A stretch of 64,000 nt of DNA from Eubacterium sp. Lineage in GTDB: Bacteria > Bacillota > Clostridia > Lachnospirales > Lachnospiraceae. The notes beneath the pieces were generated by a model. The model was not told the origin of the DNA, searched no databases, and worked only from the letters and a program-made list of their open reading frames with translations. The stretch is taken from NCBI GenBank assembly GCA_017541035.1, contig JAFXZW010000005.1, positions 33,065 to 97,064 on the forward strand, read 5' to 3'. The translations under genes were made by a program, and so were the position numbers. Below, in pieces: positions 16,315-25,863 of the stretch; within the stretch, counting starts at the first letter, position 1, and every line of letters starts with the position of its first letter.

Positions 16315-17868
16315 TTACTTTGCGTAATCCGTAACTCTGGATTCTCTGATCAGACTTACCTTGATCTGACCCGGATATTCCAGCTCGTCCTCAATACGCT
16401 TGGCAATCTCTCTTCCGAGGATCACCATATCGCTGTCAGTTACGTGCTCAGGAACAACCATGACGCGAATCTCACGACCTGCCTGAATAGCAAAGGACTT
16501 GTCCACACCCTTGAACTCATTAGCGATGTTCTCCAGCTTTGTCAGCCTTGTGGTGTAGGTTTCCAGGGTTTCCCTTCTTGCGCCCGGACGCGCTGCGGAA
16601 ATGGTATCCGCTGCCTGTACGATGCATGCGATCAGGGATTCTGCTTCGCAATCTCCGTGGTGGGAAGCTACGGCATTGATAACCGTTCCGTTCTCTTTGT
16701 ACTTACGACAAAGATCCACACCGATGGAGACATGAGAACCTTCCATTTCATGATCAATGGATTTACCGATATCATGCAGAAGTCCGGCCCTCTTGGCCAG
16801 CTTGATATCTTCACCGATCTCACCGGCGATCAATCCGGAAAGCTCAGCGACTTCAATGGAATGCTTCAAAGCATTCTGTCCATAACTGGTACGGAATTTC
16901 ATACGGCCAAGAAGCTTGATAAGCTCGGGATGAATGCCATGAACACCGACCTCGAGAGTGGCTGCTTCGCCTTCCTCCCGCATCATATTCTCGACTTCCT
17001 TCTTCGCCTTCTCTACCATCTCTTCGATTCTGGCCGGATGGATCCGTCCGTCCACGATGAGCTTCTCCAGTGCGATCCTTGCCACCTCCCGGCGAACGGG
17101 ATCAAAGCTGGAAAGGACAACTGCCTCCGGCGTATCATCAATGATCAGATCCACACCCGTCAATGTTTCCAGTGTACGAATGTTACGACCTTCTCGTCCG
17201 ATGATCCTGCCCTTCATGTCATCATTCGGCAGCTGCACAAGTGAAATGGTAGACTCGGAAACGACGTCCGCTGAACATTTCTGAATAGCGGTTACGACAT
17301 ATTCCTTTGCTTTCTTGTCGGCCTCTTCCTTGGCCCGAAGTTCCATTTCCTTGATCATGACTGCGGTTTCATGCTTTACATCTTCTTCCACAGCCCGAAG
17401 CAAAATTTCCTTTGCCTGTTCAGAGGTAAGTCCGGAGATTCTCTCCAGTTCCTGTTCACGCTTCTGATAGAGTTCATCGACCTCAGCTTGTTTCCGGGTA
17501 AGATTCGCTTCCCTGGCGGAGAGAGACTGCTCTCTTCTTTCCAGTGCATCGGTCTTCTTATCCAGATTCTCCTCCTTCGACAGAACCCGCTTCTCCATAC
17601 GCTGAATCTCGTTGCGACGTTCCTTCACTTCCTTGTCGATGTCATTTTTCGCCTTCATGGCATCTTCCTTGGCAGTGAGCAGGATATCTCGCTTCTTCGC
17701 TTCAGCTTCTCTCAGTGCATCGTCAATGATCCCTCTTGCCTTGTCCTCGGCACTGCCGATCTTAGCCTCCGCAATTTTCTTACGGTATGCGATAGCAGCA
17801 AACCAGGTGACAACGGCTACGACGATCACGATGATTGCACAGATGATTATGATCATCGGCGTATCCAC
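16315..17868 (-). CDS. rny: Ribonuclease Y
   Basis: Membrane-anchored endoribonuclease that starts mRNA decay in Firmicutes. The 517-residue protein has an N-terminal membrane helix (4-26), a long charged coiled coil (about 30-190), a KH domain with [17 protein letters not shown], and an HD domain with [17 protein letters not shown] carrying the metal-binding HD pair. It starts at a GTG. The AGGAGG site sits inside a small perfect hairpin (17869-17881) immediately before the start, which may damp translation. A consensus promoter is upstream. Confidence 0.97.
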   Translation of the reverse strand: MDTPMIIIICAIIVIVVAVVTWFAAIAYRKKIAEAKIGSAEDKARGIIDDALREAEAKKRDILLTAKEDAMKAKNDIDKEVKERRNEIQRMEKRVLSKEENLDKKTDALERREQSLSAREANLTRKQAEVDELYQKREQELERISGLTSEQAKEILLRAVEEDVKHETAVMIKEMELRAKEEADKKAKEYVVTAIQKCSADVVSESTISLVQLPNDDMKGRIIGREGRNIRTLETLTGVDLIIDDTPEAVVLSSFDPVRREVARIALEKLIVDGRIHPARIEEMVEKAKKEVENMMREEGEAATLEVGVHGIHPELIKLLGRMKFRTSYGQNALKHSIEVAELSGLIAGEIGEDIKLAKRAGLLHDIGKSIDHEMEGSHVSIGVDLCRKYKENGTVINAVASHHGDCEAESLIACIVQAADTISAARPGARRETLETYTTRLTKLENIANEFKGVDKSFAIQAGREIRVMVVPEHVTDSDMVILGREIAKRIEDELEYPGQIKVSLIRESRVTDYAK

Positions 17869-17881
17869 AGGAGCACCTCCT
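17869..17881 (-). promoter_or_regulatory. Hairpin enclosing the rny ribosome-binding site
   Basis: Minus-strand AGGAGGTGCTCCT forms a 5 bp stem with a 3-base loop that contains the whole AGGAGG site. The GTG start codon follows directly. Confidence 0.6.
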
Positions 17882-17921
17882 TATTTAGTTTTCATTGTAC
17901 AAAAAAAAGTACAACAGATAG

Positions 17922-17950
17922 ATTTTATATTTATTTTCAGATTATGTCAA
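17922..17950 (-). promoter_or_regulatory. Sigma-A promoter of rny
   Basis: Minus-strand TTGACA (17945-17950), 17-base spacer, TAAAAT (17922-17927). The leader then contains TTGTAC, eight T, GTACAA (17896-17915), a 6 bp hairpin with a poly-U loop. Confidence 0.85.
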
Positions 17951-18104
17951 GTGAAAATCAGCAAAACGCACAAATAACAGACTCTATGTTCTTTGATTTT
18001 TGTCGTCATGTCAGATTCATCGTTCTTATAATGCAGGCCCGGACTTGCCCTTCATGACGCTCTTCGTTTCGATAAATGCCTGATTATGGAGTCTCTCTTT
18101 GGAA

Positions 18105-19589
18105 TTACCGTTCCAGCCTTCCATCACGGTACATGGAAAACTCCTCCATGGGATAATCCTTCAGATTTTCAAGAACCTTTCGACCATCTGCCTGGGAAAG
18201 AAGGTTCTCTCTTGCTTTGGTGATCTCCCCTTCTGTCTTATGCTTCGATGGTCCTCCCACACATCCGCCCGGACAGAACATTCCCTCAATAAAGTCCTCC
18301 GGCAGCTTTCCGTATTTCAGCAGGGTTACAGCCTGGATACATTCCTTACCTCCGGCACATTTTCGCAGACGGATATCCTTTGTATCCACACCCCGCTCCT
18401 GCATGCATTCGATCACGGCATTTGCCACTCCGCCGCTGGTAGCGAAACGTTTGCCGAAAATGCTGGCCTCCTGATATCTCTCCTCCACCGGCTTCAGCTC
18501 CACATCCTTCGAACGAAGCAATGCGCGGAATTCCCCATAGGTCATAACATAGTCTGCATTGTCCGGAATAGACGGATCCTGCGCTTCCGCTTTTTTGGCA
18601 ACACAGGGGCCCAGGAAAACCGTTACACAGCCCGGATAGAGATATTTCAGATACCGGGACACCGCACACATGGGAGAAACGATTTCCGACTTGTTCTCCG
18701 CAAACTGCTCCGGAAAACTCTTCTTCAGCAGACCGATAAAGGCAGGGCAACAGGAGGTAGTCATCTTTCGCCCCTCCTCAAGTGCCTCCGTCCATTCCTT
18801 CGACTCATATGCCGCCGTCATATCGGCACCCAGGCCAACCTCCACCATATCCCAGAAGCCAAGCTCCTTCAGCGCATGTCGCACGGATGCCATGGAAATG
18901 TCCGCACCGAACTGTCCCTCTGTCGCAGGTGCGCACATGGCGATGACCTTCTTTCCTGCCTTGATCTCCCGAATTATATCAACCAGATAGGATTTTGCCG
19001 CAATTGCGCCAAAAGGACACGCATGGATACCGTGTCCGCACTGAACGCATTTTGATTCATCGATGCGGCAGATCCCGTATTCGTCATAGGTAATGGCTCC
19101 CGTCGGACAGGCCTTCTTGCAGGGGCGCTCCAGATGCGCGATCGCAGAATACGGACAGGCCTCTGCACATTTACCGCACTCCCTGCATTTAGCTGCATCG
19201 ATATGCGACCGGTCATGACCGATGGAAACGGCCCCAAACCGGCAGGAATTCAGGCAGGCCTTCCCTATGCAGAGCCTGCAGTTGTCTGTCACGGTATAGG
19301 ATGAGATCGGACACTCCTCACAGGCCGGATGGATCACCTGGATCACGTTATCCGACTGCTGTTCCGGATCCGCTGTGGGACAAAGGCCCTCCGCCAGACG
19401 GATGCGCTGGCGCACGATCTCTCTCTCCTTATAGATACAGCAGCGATACTGCGCCAAGGGTCCGGGGATGATCTTATAGACCAGCGCATCCTTTTCCTCT
19501 TCATTAAGGCGGTCCTCCCACGCCAGACGGGCAACCTCCTCCAGTATCACATGTTTTAAGTGAATGATTCCTACATCATTGGTAATCAT
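18105..19589 (-). CDS. Monomeric [FeFe] hydrogenase, group B-like
   Basis: A 494-residue cytoplasmic iron hydrogenase. The N-terminal half has several Fe-S motifs: CRLCIGKACLNSC, CRECGKCAEACP, an extra CKKACP, and CVQCGHGIHACP. The C-terminal H-cluster domain has TTSCCPAFIGLL, FLGPCVAKKAE and CPGGCVGGP, each holding the expected Cys ligands. These variants fit the group B monomeric enzymes better than the classic group A. In the last ferredoxin motif the third Cys is Gly (GGT). The ATG at 19589 follows CGGAGG; a start 13 codons earlier lacks a site. It probably links ferredoxin redox state to H2. No maturases are nearby. Confidence 0.9.
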   Translation of the reverse strand: MITNDVGIIHLKHVILEEVARLAWEDRLNEEEKDALVYKIIPGPLAQYRCCIYKEREIVRQRIRLAEGLCPTADPEQQSDNVIQVIHPACEECPISSYTVTDNCRLCIGKACLNSCRFGAVSIGHDRSHIDAAKCRECGKCAEACPYSAIAHLERPCKKACPTGAITYDEYGICRIDESKCVQCGHGIHACPFGAIAAKSYLVDIIREIKAGKKVIAMCAPATEGQFGADISMASVRHALKELGFWDMVEVGLGADMTAAYESKEWTEALEEGRKMTTSCCPAFIGLLKKSFPEQFAENKSEIVSPMCAVSRYLKYLYPGCVTVFLGPCVAKKAEAQDPSIPDNADYVMTYGEFRALLRSKDVELKPVEERYQEASIFGKRFATSGGVANAVIECMQERGVDTKDIRLRKCAGGKECIQAVTLLKYGKLPEDFIEGMFCPGGCVGGPSKHKTEGEITKARENLLSQADGRKVLENLKDYPMEEFSMYRDGRLER

Positions 19590-19656
19590 TTTTTCCTCCG
19601 GTAATTGATATCGATAACAGCCGGGCATCCCGGTTTACACCCATTTTCCAGTTTCT

Positions 19657-21723
19657 TTACGGTTCAATGATGTTAAATCCGCCTCTTGCACCGGCCTCTT
19701 GATTCGTCAATGCTTCGGTCAGTTTTTCAAAAGCCGCCAAATCGCCTTTTACTTCCGCCGCCTTCAAAAACTCATCGCTCTGTCCCGAAATAAGATAAAG
19801 CAATGCTTTGGATGGACAGGTAACGGTAACATCCGGCTCACCCGGAAATGACCCCTTCACATAGAGCAAGGATCCATAACGCACACAAACCGTATACTTT
19901 CCGGATTGATCGCTAAGCTGAAAGGCAACAGTAAAGCTTTGATCCGCCATACTTTCCCTGTCCAGGAGAATTCCCATATAATCGAAGGCCATTTCCGGAG
20001 TCAAATTACGGATCAGATCCGTTGCAAAGGTGGTATTTCCTTTCAGATTTCCAGCCTGATTTCCGTTTCGAAGCTCCAGTGCAGCACTCAGATAACAGTT
20101 ACGCCATGTTCCGGATTCGGATTGATAGCCGAGCTGCTCAAGAGCATCGGCACAAAGGTTTCTTGCTTCCTGGTTGCCCGGATCCGCAAAAACAAGCATG
20201 TTTGTAAATTCGGCAACCCACTGATACTCTCCGTTATCAAATTCCTCTTTAGCCTTTTTCATAGCCGCATCGATACCACCGGCTTCAAGATATTCCGTCC
20301 ATTTCCTGGCACTCTCTTCCGGTGTCAGCTTATTCAGATTAATGGGATTGGCATCATACCAGCCCATGTATTTCTGATAAACCGCCTTCGCATCATGCGC
20401 TACGGTTCCGTAATACTGCCTTGTATACCAGTTCTTTGCCAGCGCATCCGGAAGCTTTATTTTGTCGGCGATTTCGGCAGAAGTATACCCTTTGTTAAGC
20501 ATCGCAAGCGTTTCATCGTTAATAAATTTATAAACCGCTGCCGTATTGATCATGTATTCATTTACTGTTTCCTTCCCCCAGTGCGGCCAGTTGTGAGACT
20601 GGAATGTCACATCCGTTCGGTCTCCGTACCTGCTCACGGCTTCCACGATATATTCCGCCCAGGCATTCCCGTCCCTTACCTCCGCGCCTCTTAATGTGTA
20701 GAGATTATGAAGTGAACCGGTACAGTTTTCCGCCAGCCACAAGGCCTTTTTCTGAGGAAAATATGCGTTCATCTCAGCCGGAGCCTCCGTACCGGGAGTC
20801 AGCTGAAATTCCATTTCAACGCCATCGATTGTAAGCGTTTCTCCCGTCCCGGTAATCTCCCAGGTAGGCATCATGTAGGTAAGCGAGCCCCGGGACTGCC
20901 CCATGCCGATTCCGATAGAAAGGGCTCCTTCGGGACCCTTCTCAAGCATGATCCCGTACTGATAATTGGCTCTTCTGCTCATGGCTGTTCCCGCATACAG
21001 ATTTTCCGCTATGGCGTGTTCGGCAAACCCTTCCGGTACGATAATGGGTATCTTCCCGCTTTCCAGTTGTTTGTCTATGGGAAGGGAAGCATCCGCCTCT
21101 TCACCGTCCCTGATAAAAGCTCTTATCCCTCCAAAATGATCCACATGCGGATGGGATATGAGAACGGCCTTCACGGGACGTTCTCCAAGATTCTTATCAA
21201 CCAGTTCCTTTGCCGCCTGTGCTACCTCACGGCCCATTCCGGTATCAAATATGATCCAGCCCGTATCTCCTTTGATAAATGTGATATTGGCCATATCATA
21301 ACCGCGAACCTGATATATTCCGTCCGTCACTTCAAAAAGCCCGTAGGCATGATTATTGATGACATTCTCCCAAAGACTTGGATTTACCGTATCCGGGGCC
21401 TCATCCGTATCCTCCACAAAGGAATATGCATCCTGACTCCAGATAACATGGCCGTCTTCCGCAATCAGTTCCAGTGAATCCGGCGCATCGATCAATCCCT
21501 TTCTGGCATTCTCCCGCTCACTTTTGTCTGAAAAATCAAGCATATCATACCATTTTTTATTTGCCTCAGCCGTAGCCTGTGAAGCAGGCTTTCCACCACT
21601 GCCTGAAGTCACTTCCGTCGTTTCTGCAGCGTCAGCTGATTCTTTTGCCACACATCCGGTGAACATCGTGCCAACCATGGTAAAAGCAGCTATTACGGCT
21701 GCAGCTTTTTTTGCTATATTCAT
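19657..21723 (-). CDS. Alkyl sulfatase, lipoprotein form (metallo-beta-lactamase fold)
   Basis: SdsA1/YjcS-type enzymes cleave sulfate from alkyl sulfates. The 688-residue protein starts with a signal peptide and lipobox FTGC (Cys24), so it should act outside the membrane. The metallo-beta-lactamase core has ISHPHVDHFGG (HxHxDH), Glu-Asn in LWLAENCTGSLHNLYTLRG and His in FQSHNWPHWG. An alpha-helical dimerisation region and a C-terminal SCP2-like domain follow (about 560-688). AGGAGG lies six bases before the ATG at 21723; the longer open frame overlaps the upstream transporter gene. Natural substrates in this organism are unknown; bile or lipid sulfates or detergents are possible. Confidence 0.9.
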   Translation of the reverse strand: MNIAKKAAAVIAAFTMVGTMFTGCVAKESADAAETTEVTSGSGGKPASQATAEANKKWYDMLDFSDKSERENARKGLIDAPDSLELIAEDGHVIWSQDAYSFVEDTDEAPDTVNPSLWENVINNHAYGLFEVTDGIYQVRGYDMANITFIKGDTGWIIFDTGMGREVAQAAKELVDKNLGERPVKAVLISHPHVDHFGGIRAFIRDGEEADASLPIDKQLESGKIPIIVPEGFAEHAIAENLYAGTAMSRRANYQYGIMLEKGPEGALSIGIGMGQSRGSLTYMMPTWEITGTGETLTIDGVEMEFQLTPGTEAPAEMNAYFPQKKALWLAENCTGSLHNLYTLRGAEVRDGNAWAEYIVEAVSRYGDRTDVTFQSHNWPHWGKETVNEYMINTAAVYKFINDETLAMLNKGYTSAEIADKIKLPDALAKNWYTRQYYGTVAHDAKAVYQKYMGWYDANPINLNKLTPEESARKWTEYLEAGGIDAAMKKAKEEFDNGEYQWVAEFTNMLVFADPGNQEARNLCADALEQLGYQSESGTWRNCYLSAALELRNGNQAGNLKGNTTFATDLIRNLTPEMAFDYMGILLDRESMADQSFTVAFQLSDQSGKYTVCVRYGSLLYVKGSFPGEPDVTVTCPSKALLYLISGQSDEFLKAAEVKGDLAAFEKLTEALTNQEAGARGGFNIIEP

Positions 21724-21818
21724 AACCAACCTCCTGTTTCTCAAATATTCAATTCCTGAGTCAAAAGATGCTTTGGTGATACCGATCAATATTTCTATCC
21801 GATTCCGTTCCATGGATT

Positions 21819-23183
21819 TCAGATCAAACCCCTGATCAGAATAAACACCGTGATCACGGGAAGTACATATTTGAAATACGGGATCAGTCGCCCGGACATT
21901 TTGATCCCCTTCCCGGTATTTACCTCTTCCAGATACTTCTCTGCTCCCCATCCGAATTTCCATGTGCAGAAAAGCATAAATACGATGCTTCCCGCCGGCA
22001 GGATAATATTACTTACAAGAAAATCTTCAGAAGAAAGAATATCCTTCCCTCCGAAAAACCGGACGTCACTCCAGAGATTGAAGCCCAAAACACAGGGTAC
22101 TCCTGTCACCAGAACAATAATAAAATTGACAGCGATGGATCTCGCTCTGGTCCAATCGAGATTATCCATCAGCGTACGTACCAGATTCTCAAAAACTGCC
22201 GTAACCGTTGAGAAGCTTGCAAATACCATAAAAAGGAAAAACATCGTTCCCCAGACCTGTCCCCCATTCATGTCGGCAAAAATGCGCGGAAGAGTCTGGA
22301 ATATAAGGGAAGGCCCCTGATCGGATTCCACACCGAAGGCTGAACAGGCCGGAAAAATGATCAGTCCGGCCATTATCGCGACAAAGGTATCCAGTGATAT
22401 GATACGAATAGCTTCTCCCGTAAGTGCATGTTCTTTGGACATATAACTGCCAAAGATCTCCATTGCACCGATTCCGAGACTGAGGGTAAAGAAGGCCTGG
22501 TTCATCGCATTGGTGATCACCTTTCCCCATCCGATGGCGCCGGCCTTCTCAGGATTCGGCATCAGATAAAACTTAATCCCTTCACCTCCGCCTTTCAGAA
22601 AGAGACTGTTCACGGCAAGGATCAGAATCAGACCCAAAAGCCCGATCATGATCACCTTTGTTACACGTTCCAGCCCCCTCTGAACGCCAAAACTGAGAAC
22701 AAGGAAGCCGAGGATCACAATGATTACCATGAAGATCAGCATTTCCACAGGACTTGCCATGAGGTCATCGAACACCGGTGTCACATCATCCGGCTTCATA
22801 TTCTCAAAAGTACCTGTGAGGTATTTCCAGAAATAGGAAAGCATCCATCCAGCTACAGTTGTATAGTACATCATCAGGATAATACAACCGATATAACATA
22901 CCCAGCCGTGAACATGCCAGAACTGTCCTTTTTTTTCTAGCTTCTGTATGCCCCGCATGGTCGTTCGTCCACTTGCACGTCCTACCGCCAGCTCCATGGT
23001 CAGCGCCGGAACTCCCAGAATAACAAGAAATATAATGTAAAACAGCACAAAGATCGCACCGCCGTTTTCACCGACAGTGTATGGAAAACGCCATACATTT
23101 CCGATTCCTATGGCACACCCGGCACTTACGAGAATAAAACCCAGCCTGCTGCTGAACCCTTCTCTATCCTTTACCTCACTCAT
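21819..23183 (-). CDS. Sodium-dependent transporter, NSS (SLC6) family
   Basis: A 454-residue membrane protein with about 11-12 helices. The start RLGFILVSAGCAIGIGNVWR (the unwound TM1 with sodium and substrate site), then FPYTVGENGGAIFVLFYI, are the family hallmarks of bacterial NSS proteins such as LeuT and TnaT. It likely imports an amino acid or amine with Na+. GGAGGAAGG precedes the ATG. It lies between the alkyl sulfatase and acetolactate decarboxylase genes on the same strand; the gaps of 95 and 32 bases allow one transcript. Confidence 0.93.
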   Translation of the reverse strand: MSEVKDREGFSSRLGFILVSAGCAIGIGNVWRFPYTVGENGGAIFVLFYIIFLVILGVPALTMELAVGRASGRTTMRGIQKLEKKGQFWHVHGWVCYIGCIILMMYYTTVAGWMLSYFWKYLTGTFENMKPDDVTPVFDDLMASPVEMLIFMVIIVILGFLVLSFGVQRGLERVTKVIMIGLLGLILILAVNSLFLKGGGEGIKFYLMPNPEKAGAIGWGKVITNAMNQAFFTLSLGIGAMEIFGSYMSKEHALTGEAIRIISLDTFVAIMAGLIIFPACSAFGVESDQGPSLIFQTLPRIFADMNGGQVWGTMFFLFMVFASFSTVTAVFENLVRTLMDNLDWTRARSIAVNFIIVLVTGVPCVLGFNLWSDVRFFGGKDILSSEDFLVSNIILPAGSIVFMLFCTWKFGWGAEKYLEEVNTGKGIKMSGRLIPYFKYVLPVITVFILIRGLI

Positions 23184-23215
23184 GTCCTTCCTCCGATAGT
23201 CTGTATTGATGTAAA

Positions 23216-23941
23216 CTATCCTTTTTCGACCTTCTTAATCTCTTCCTCGGAAGCCTGCTTCAGGGAGTAGGTATCAAAAGCAGCCGCTTTCGGCAGTTCG
23301 ATCTCTATCCTGTTGATCTTGTCCAGACGTACCGTTCCCTGCTTCATTATGACATTAAAGACATGTCCGCCTTTTGTTCTGTCCTCCGAGAGAAAATGCA
23401 AATGCCAGCCGGGCATGTTGATCCCGTCCATGTGATCAGGGAAATATACTCCCACCAGGGAGCCGCGGATATTTTCAAATACAAAGGAGGTCTGATTCTT
23501 ATCCAGGACCTCTTTCAGGGTGACATGATGCGACTTATATGGTTCTTCGGATCTCGCGTCAACTTTTTCGAACAACCCGTCGATCCTTACCACATGCATA
23601 CTATTTAATCCGAAATGCTCTTCAATCCTTTGTGTCAGCTCCGTGCGGATCGATTCGATATCCGGCTTGTCCTTCATTTCAAACTCTCTTTCACCCAATA
23701 GCTTTGCCACGGCTGAGAACGGGACTCCCGTATCAGGATCGGCAAGAGCGACGGTTCCATCTGATTTTGCCTGATAACAATGCCCGTCCATGGCGATCAT
23801 TTCTCCATTCACATCCTCAAATGTCCCGAGACCTGTGTCCCCGTGCTGCAGAAGCTCGCTGACCGTGATCACGGATTTTGTGTATCCCAGTGCAAGCGCC
23901 TGCAACGTTGAAACCTGATACATTTTATTCTGTTTGCTCAT
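23216..23941 (-). CDS. budA: Alpha-acetolactate decarboxylase
   Basis: Converts acetolactate to acetoin, diverting pyruvate to a neutral product and limiting branched-chain precursor. The 241-residue protein has the zinc site in GWHLHFLSEDRTKGGH and conserved YQVSTLQALALGYTKS and VPFSAV regions. GGAGG precedes the ATG. The acetolactate synthase partner is not in the window. It lies between the NSS transporter and CstA genes. Confidence 0.95.
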   Translation of the reverse strand: MSKQNKMYQVSTLQALALGYTKSVITVSELLQHGDTGLGTFEDVNGEMIAMDGHCYQAKSDGTVALADPDTGVPFSAVAKLLGEREFEMKDKPDIESIRTELTQRIEEHFGLNSMHVVRIDGLFEKVDARSEEPYKSHHVTLKEVLDKNQTSFVFENIRGSLVGVYFPDHMDGINMPGWHLHFLSEDRTKGGHVFNVIMKQGTVRLDKINRIEIELPKAAAFDTYSLKQASEEEIKKVEKG

Positions 23942-23971
23942 ATATTTTCCTCCATCTCAAAACATAATCCA

Positions 23972-25411
23972 TCATACTTTATGTTCGGTGATATCCAATG
24001 ACTCCTTCTGCAGCTTGTGCTCCAGGCGCATATAACCGATAAAATGCAGTAAAGCAAAGATGATGCCGACCGGATATGCTATATCCTGGTCGATCCCGAA
24101 GCCTTCTTTCGCCATCATAATGTAAGTCAGACTGACGGCTGTCATAAAGGTAGCCGGTACGGCCGTGATCAGGGAAGCGATCTTATGTTCCCTCGTTCTT
24201 AACAGATAGACTGTTGCCAGCCACAAGGCAGCCATGGCAAGTGTCTGATTACTCCATGAGAAGTATCTCCAAAGCACATTGAAATCCAGCTGTGTAAGCA
24301 ATGCCCCCAGGCCAAGGAGCGGCAGGGAAATGATCAGACGATTCTTCAGCTTCTGCTGATCCATGTGGAAAATCTCAGCCAGGATAAGTCTTGCCGAACG
24401 AAAAGCGGTATCTCCCGAGGTGATGGGACAGGCAACAACACCGACAATTGCCAGGATTCCTCCTGCCGTACCAAGTATTCCATGAGAGATATCATAAACA
24501 ACACTGGACTGACCATGTTCGGATAAAGCCTCAAAAAGGCCGCCTGTGGCTCCGTAAAAAGCAACACCTCCGGCCGCCCATACCAGCGCTATGATACTTT
24601 CGGACAGCATGGCCCCGTAGAATACTTTCCGCCCGACCTTTTCCGACGTGATGCATTTTGCAACCAGGGGTGATTGTGTTGCATGAAATCCGGAGATTGC
24701 TCCGCAGGCAACGGTCACAAACATATACGGCCATACAGGCAGTCCATCCGGATGCAGATTCTCAAAGTTGATCTCCGGCACGGTGTAGCCGCCGAAAATA
24801 ACCCCGCCGAGAATTCCTACCGCCATCAGGATAAGGACAACTGCGAAAACAGGATACAACCGTCCGATGATCTTATCGATCGGAAGCAGCGTTGCCAGCA
24901 CATAGTAAAACAGGATCACAATGATCCAGGCGGTTGTGTTCATGAAATTTGGCGTCAATGTGGAAAGAAGTGCTGCAGGGCTGGTGACAAAGACCGTTCC
25001 GGTCAAAAGAAGCAGCAATACGGAGAAGATCCGCATTATCCACTTGACAGTCTTTCCCATGTAAATACCGGAAAGCTCGGCAATGGATGCTCCGTCATGC
25101 CGTTCGGAGATCATGCCGATCATAAAATCATGGATACCTCCGCCCAGGATTGCTCCAAACACGATCCACAAAAATACCACAGGACCGAAGCAGGCGCCCA
25201 TAAGTGCGCCAAAGATCGGTCCTGTTCCTGCTATATTCAGCAGTTGCACAAGGTATGCCTTCCAGGTCTTCATCGGCACAAAATCCACACCGTCTTCCTT
25301 GGCAAAGGCAGGCGTGATTCTGTCATCCGGTTCAATCACCTTAGCCGCTAAACGGCCATACAGAAAATACCCCAGAAGCAGTACCGTAAATGAACAAATC
25401 AATGAAATCAT
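23972..25411 (-). CDS. CstA-family carbon starvation/pyruvate or peptide transporter
   Basis: A 479-residue membrane protein with about 13 hydrophobic segments. Family motifs include WKAYLVQLLNIAGTGPIFGA and GGGIHDFMIGMISERHDGAS in the N-terminal third, and SGFHATQSPLVAKCI and ITSGDTAFRSARLILAE later. CstA proteins import pyruvate or peptides; this shorter form fits the Gram-positive members. Proximity to acetolactate decarboxylase makes pyruvate attractive but unproven. GGAGTG precedes the ATG. The 120-base upstream gap has a weak candidate promoter, TTGCAA-16-TATCTG (25477-25504). Confidence 0.9.
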   Translation of the reverse strand: MISLICSFTVLLLGYFLYGRLAAKVIEPDDRITPAFAKEDGVDFVPMKTWKAYLVQLLNIAGTGPIFGALMGACFGPVVFLWIVFGAILGGGIHDFMIGMISERHDGASIAELSGIYMGKTVKWIMRIFSVLLLLLTGTVFVTSPAALLSTLTPNFMNTTAWIIVILFYYVLATLLPIDKIIGRLYPVFAVVLILMAVGILGGVIFGGYTVPEINFENLHPDGLPVWPYMFVTVACGAISGFHATQSPLVAKCITSEKVGRKVFYGAMLSESIIALVWAAGGVAFYGATGGLFEALSEHGQSSVVYDISHGILGTAGGILAIVGVVACPITSGDTAFRSARLILAEIFHMDQQKLKNRLIISLPLLGLGALLTQLDFNVLWRYFSWSNQTLAMAALWLATVYLLRTREHKIASLITAVPATFMTAVSLTYIMMAKEGFGIDQDIAYPVGIIFALLHFIGYMRLEHKLQKESLDITEHKV

Positions 25412-25531
25412 AAATCACTCCGTTCCGGTTCATACTCTGTCCGTGCAAAGTATTACCTAATAATTCCATACACCTTCAGATATCAAATAATATACACATT
25501 GCAAGCCCTCAAAACAGTTTTTGATCTGTAA

Positions 25532-25834
25532 TCAGTCTACGTCACGCATCAGTTTTGTTCCAAGCCAGATAAATACGACAAATCCGACGATCAATACAAT
25601 AAGCGCTGCCGCTATATTCCACAAACCTGTCAGGGCACTCAAAGCAGGAGCAAGAGCCACCAGTGCAACAACCTTTGACAGCTGCGTCATGTATTTTTCC
25701 GGATTTTTCGGTTTTACGGAAACAGTCGCCCTTGCAGGAAGTATATTGTAATTTTTAGTCAACGCCATCAGCAGCGCATAAAGCAGAATGGCAGCCGCAA
25801 AAATCCCCATAAGAATTGAATATCCGTATTCCAT
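25532..25834 (-). CDS. Small membrane protein, unknown
   Basis: A 100-residue protein with three hydrophobic segments (about 8-27, 55-72, 75-95) and a basic loop near PKNPEKYMTQLSKVV. I do not recognise a family with confidence; the layout is similar to small clostridial DUF3784-type proteins. GGGGAT precedes the ATG. It begins 29 bases after hisC ends, so it may be cotranscribed. Confidence 0.6.
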   Translation of the reverse strand: MEYGYSILMGIFAAAILLYALLMALTKNYNILPARATVSVKPKNPEKYMTQLSKVVALVALAPALSALTGLWNIAAALIVLIVGFVVFIWLGTKLMRDVD

Positions 25835-25863
25835 AGCTATCCCCGTATCTACCCTCTTCCGTA

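Noticed and set aside
17928-17950. CodY box at the rny promoter
   Set aside because: TCTGAAAAT matches half the CodY consensus, but the 15-base site has four mismatches, too weak to claim.
21724-21963. 80-residue extension of the alkyl sulfatase
   Set aside because: It overlaps the upstream transporter gene, and the ATG at 21723 has a strong ribosome site and a signal peptide directly after it.
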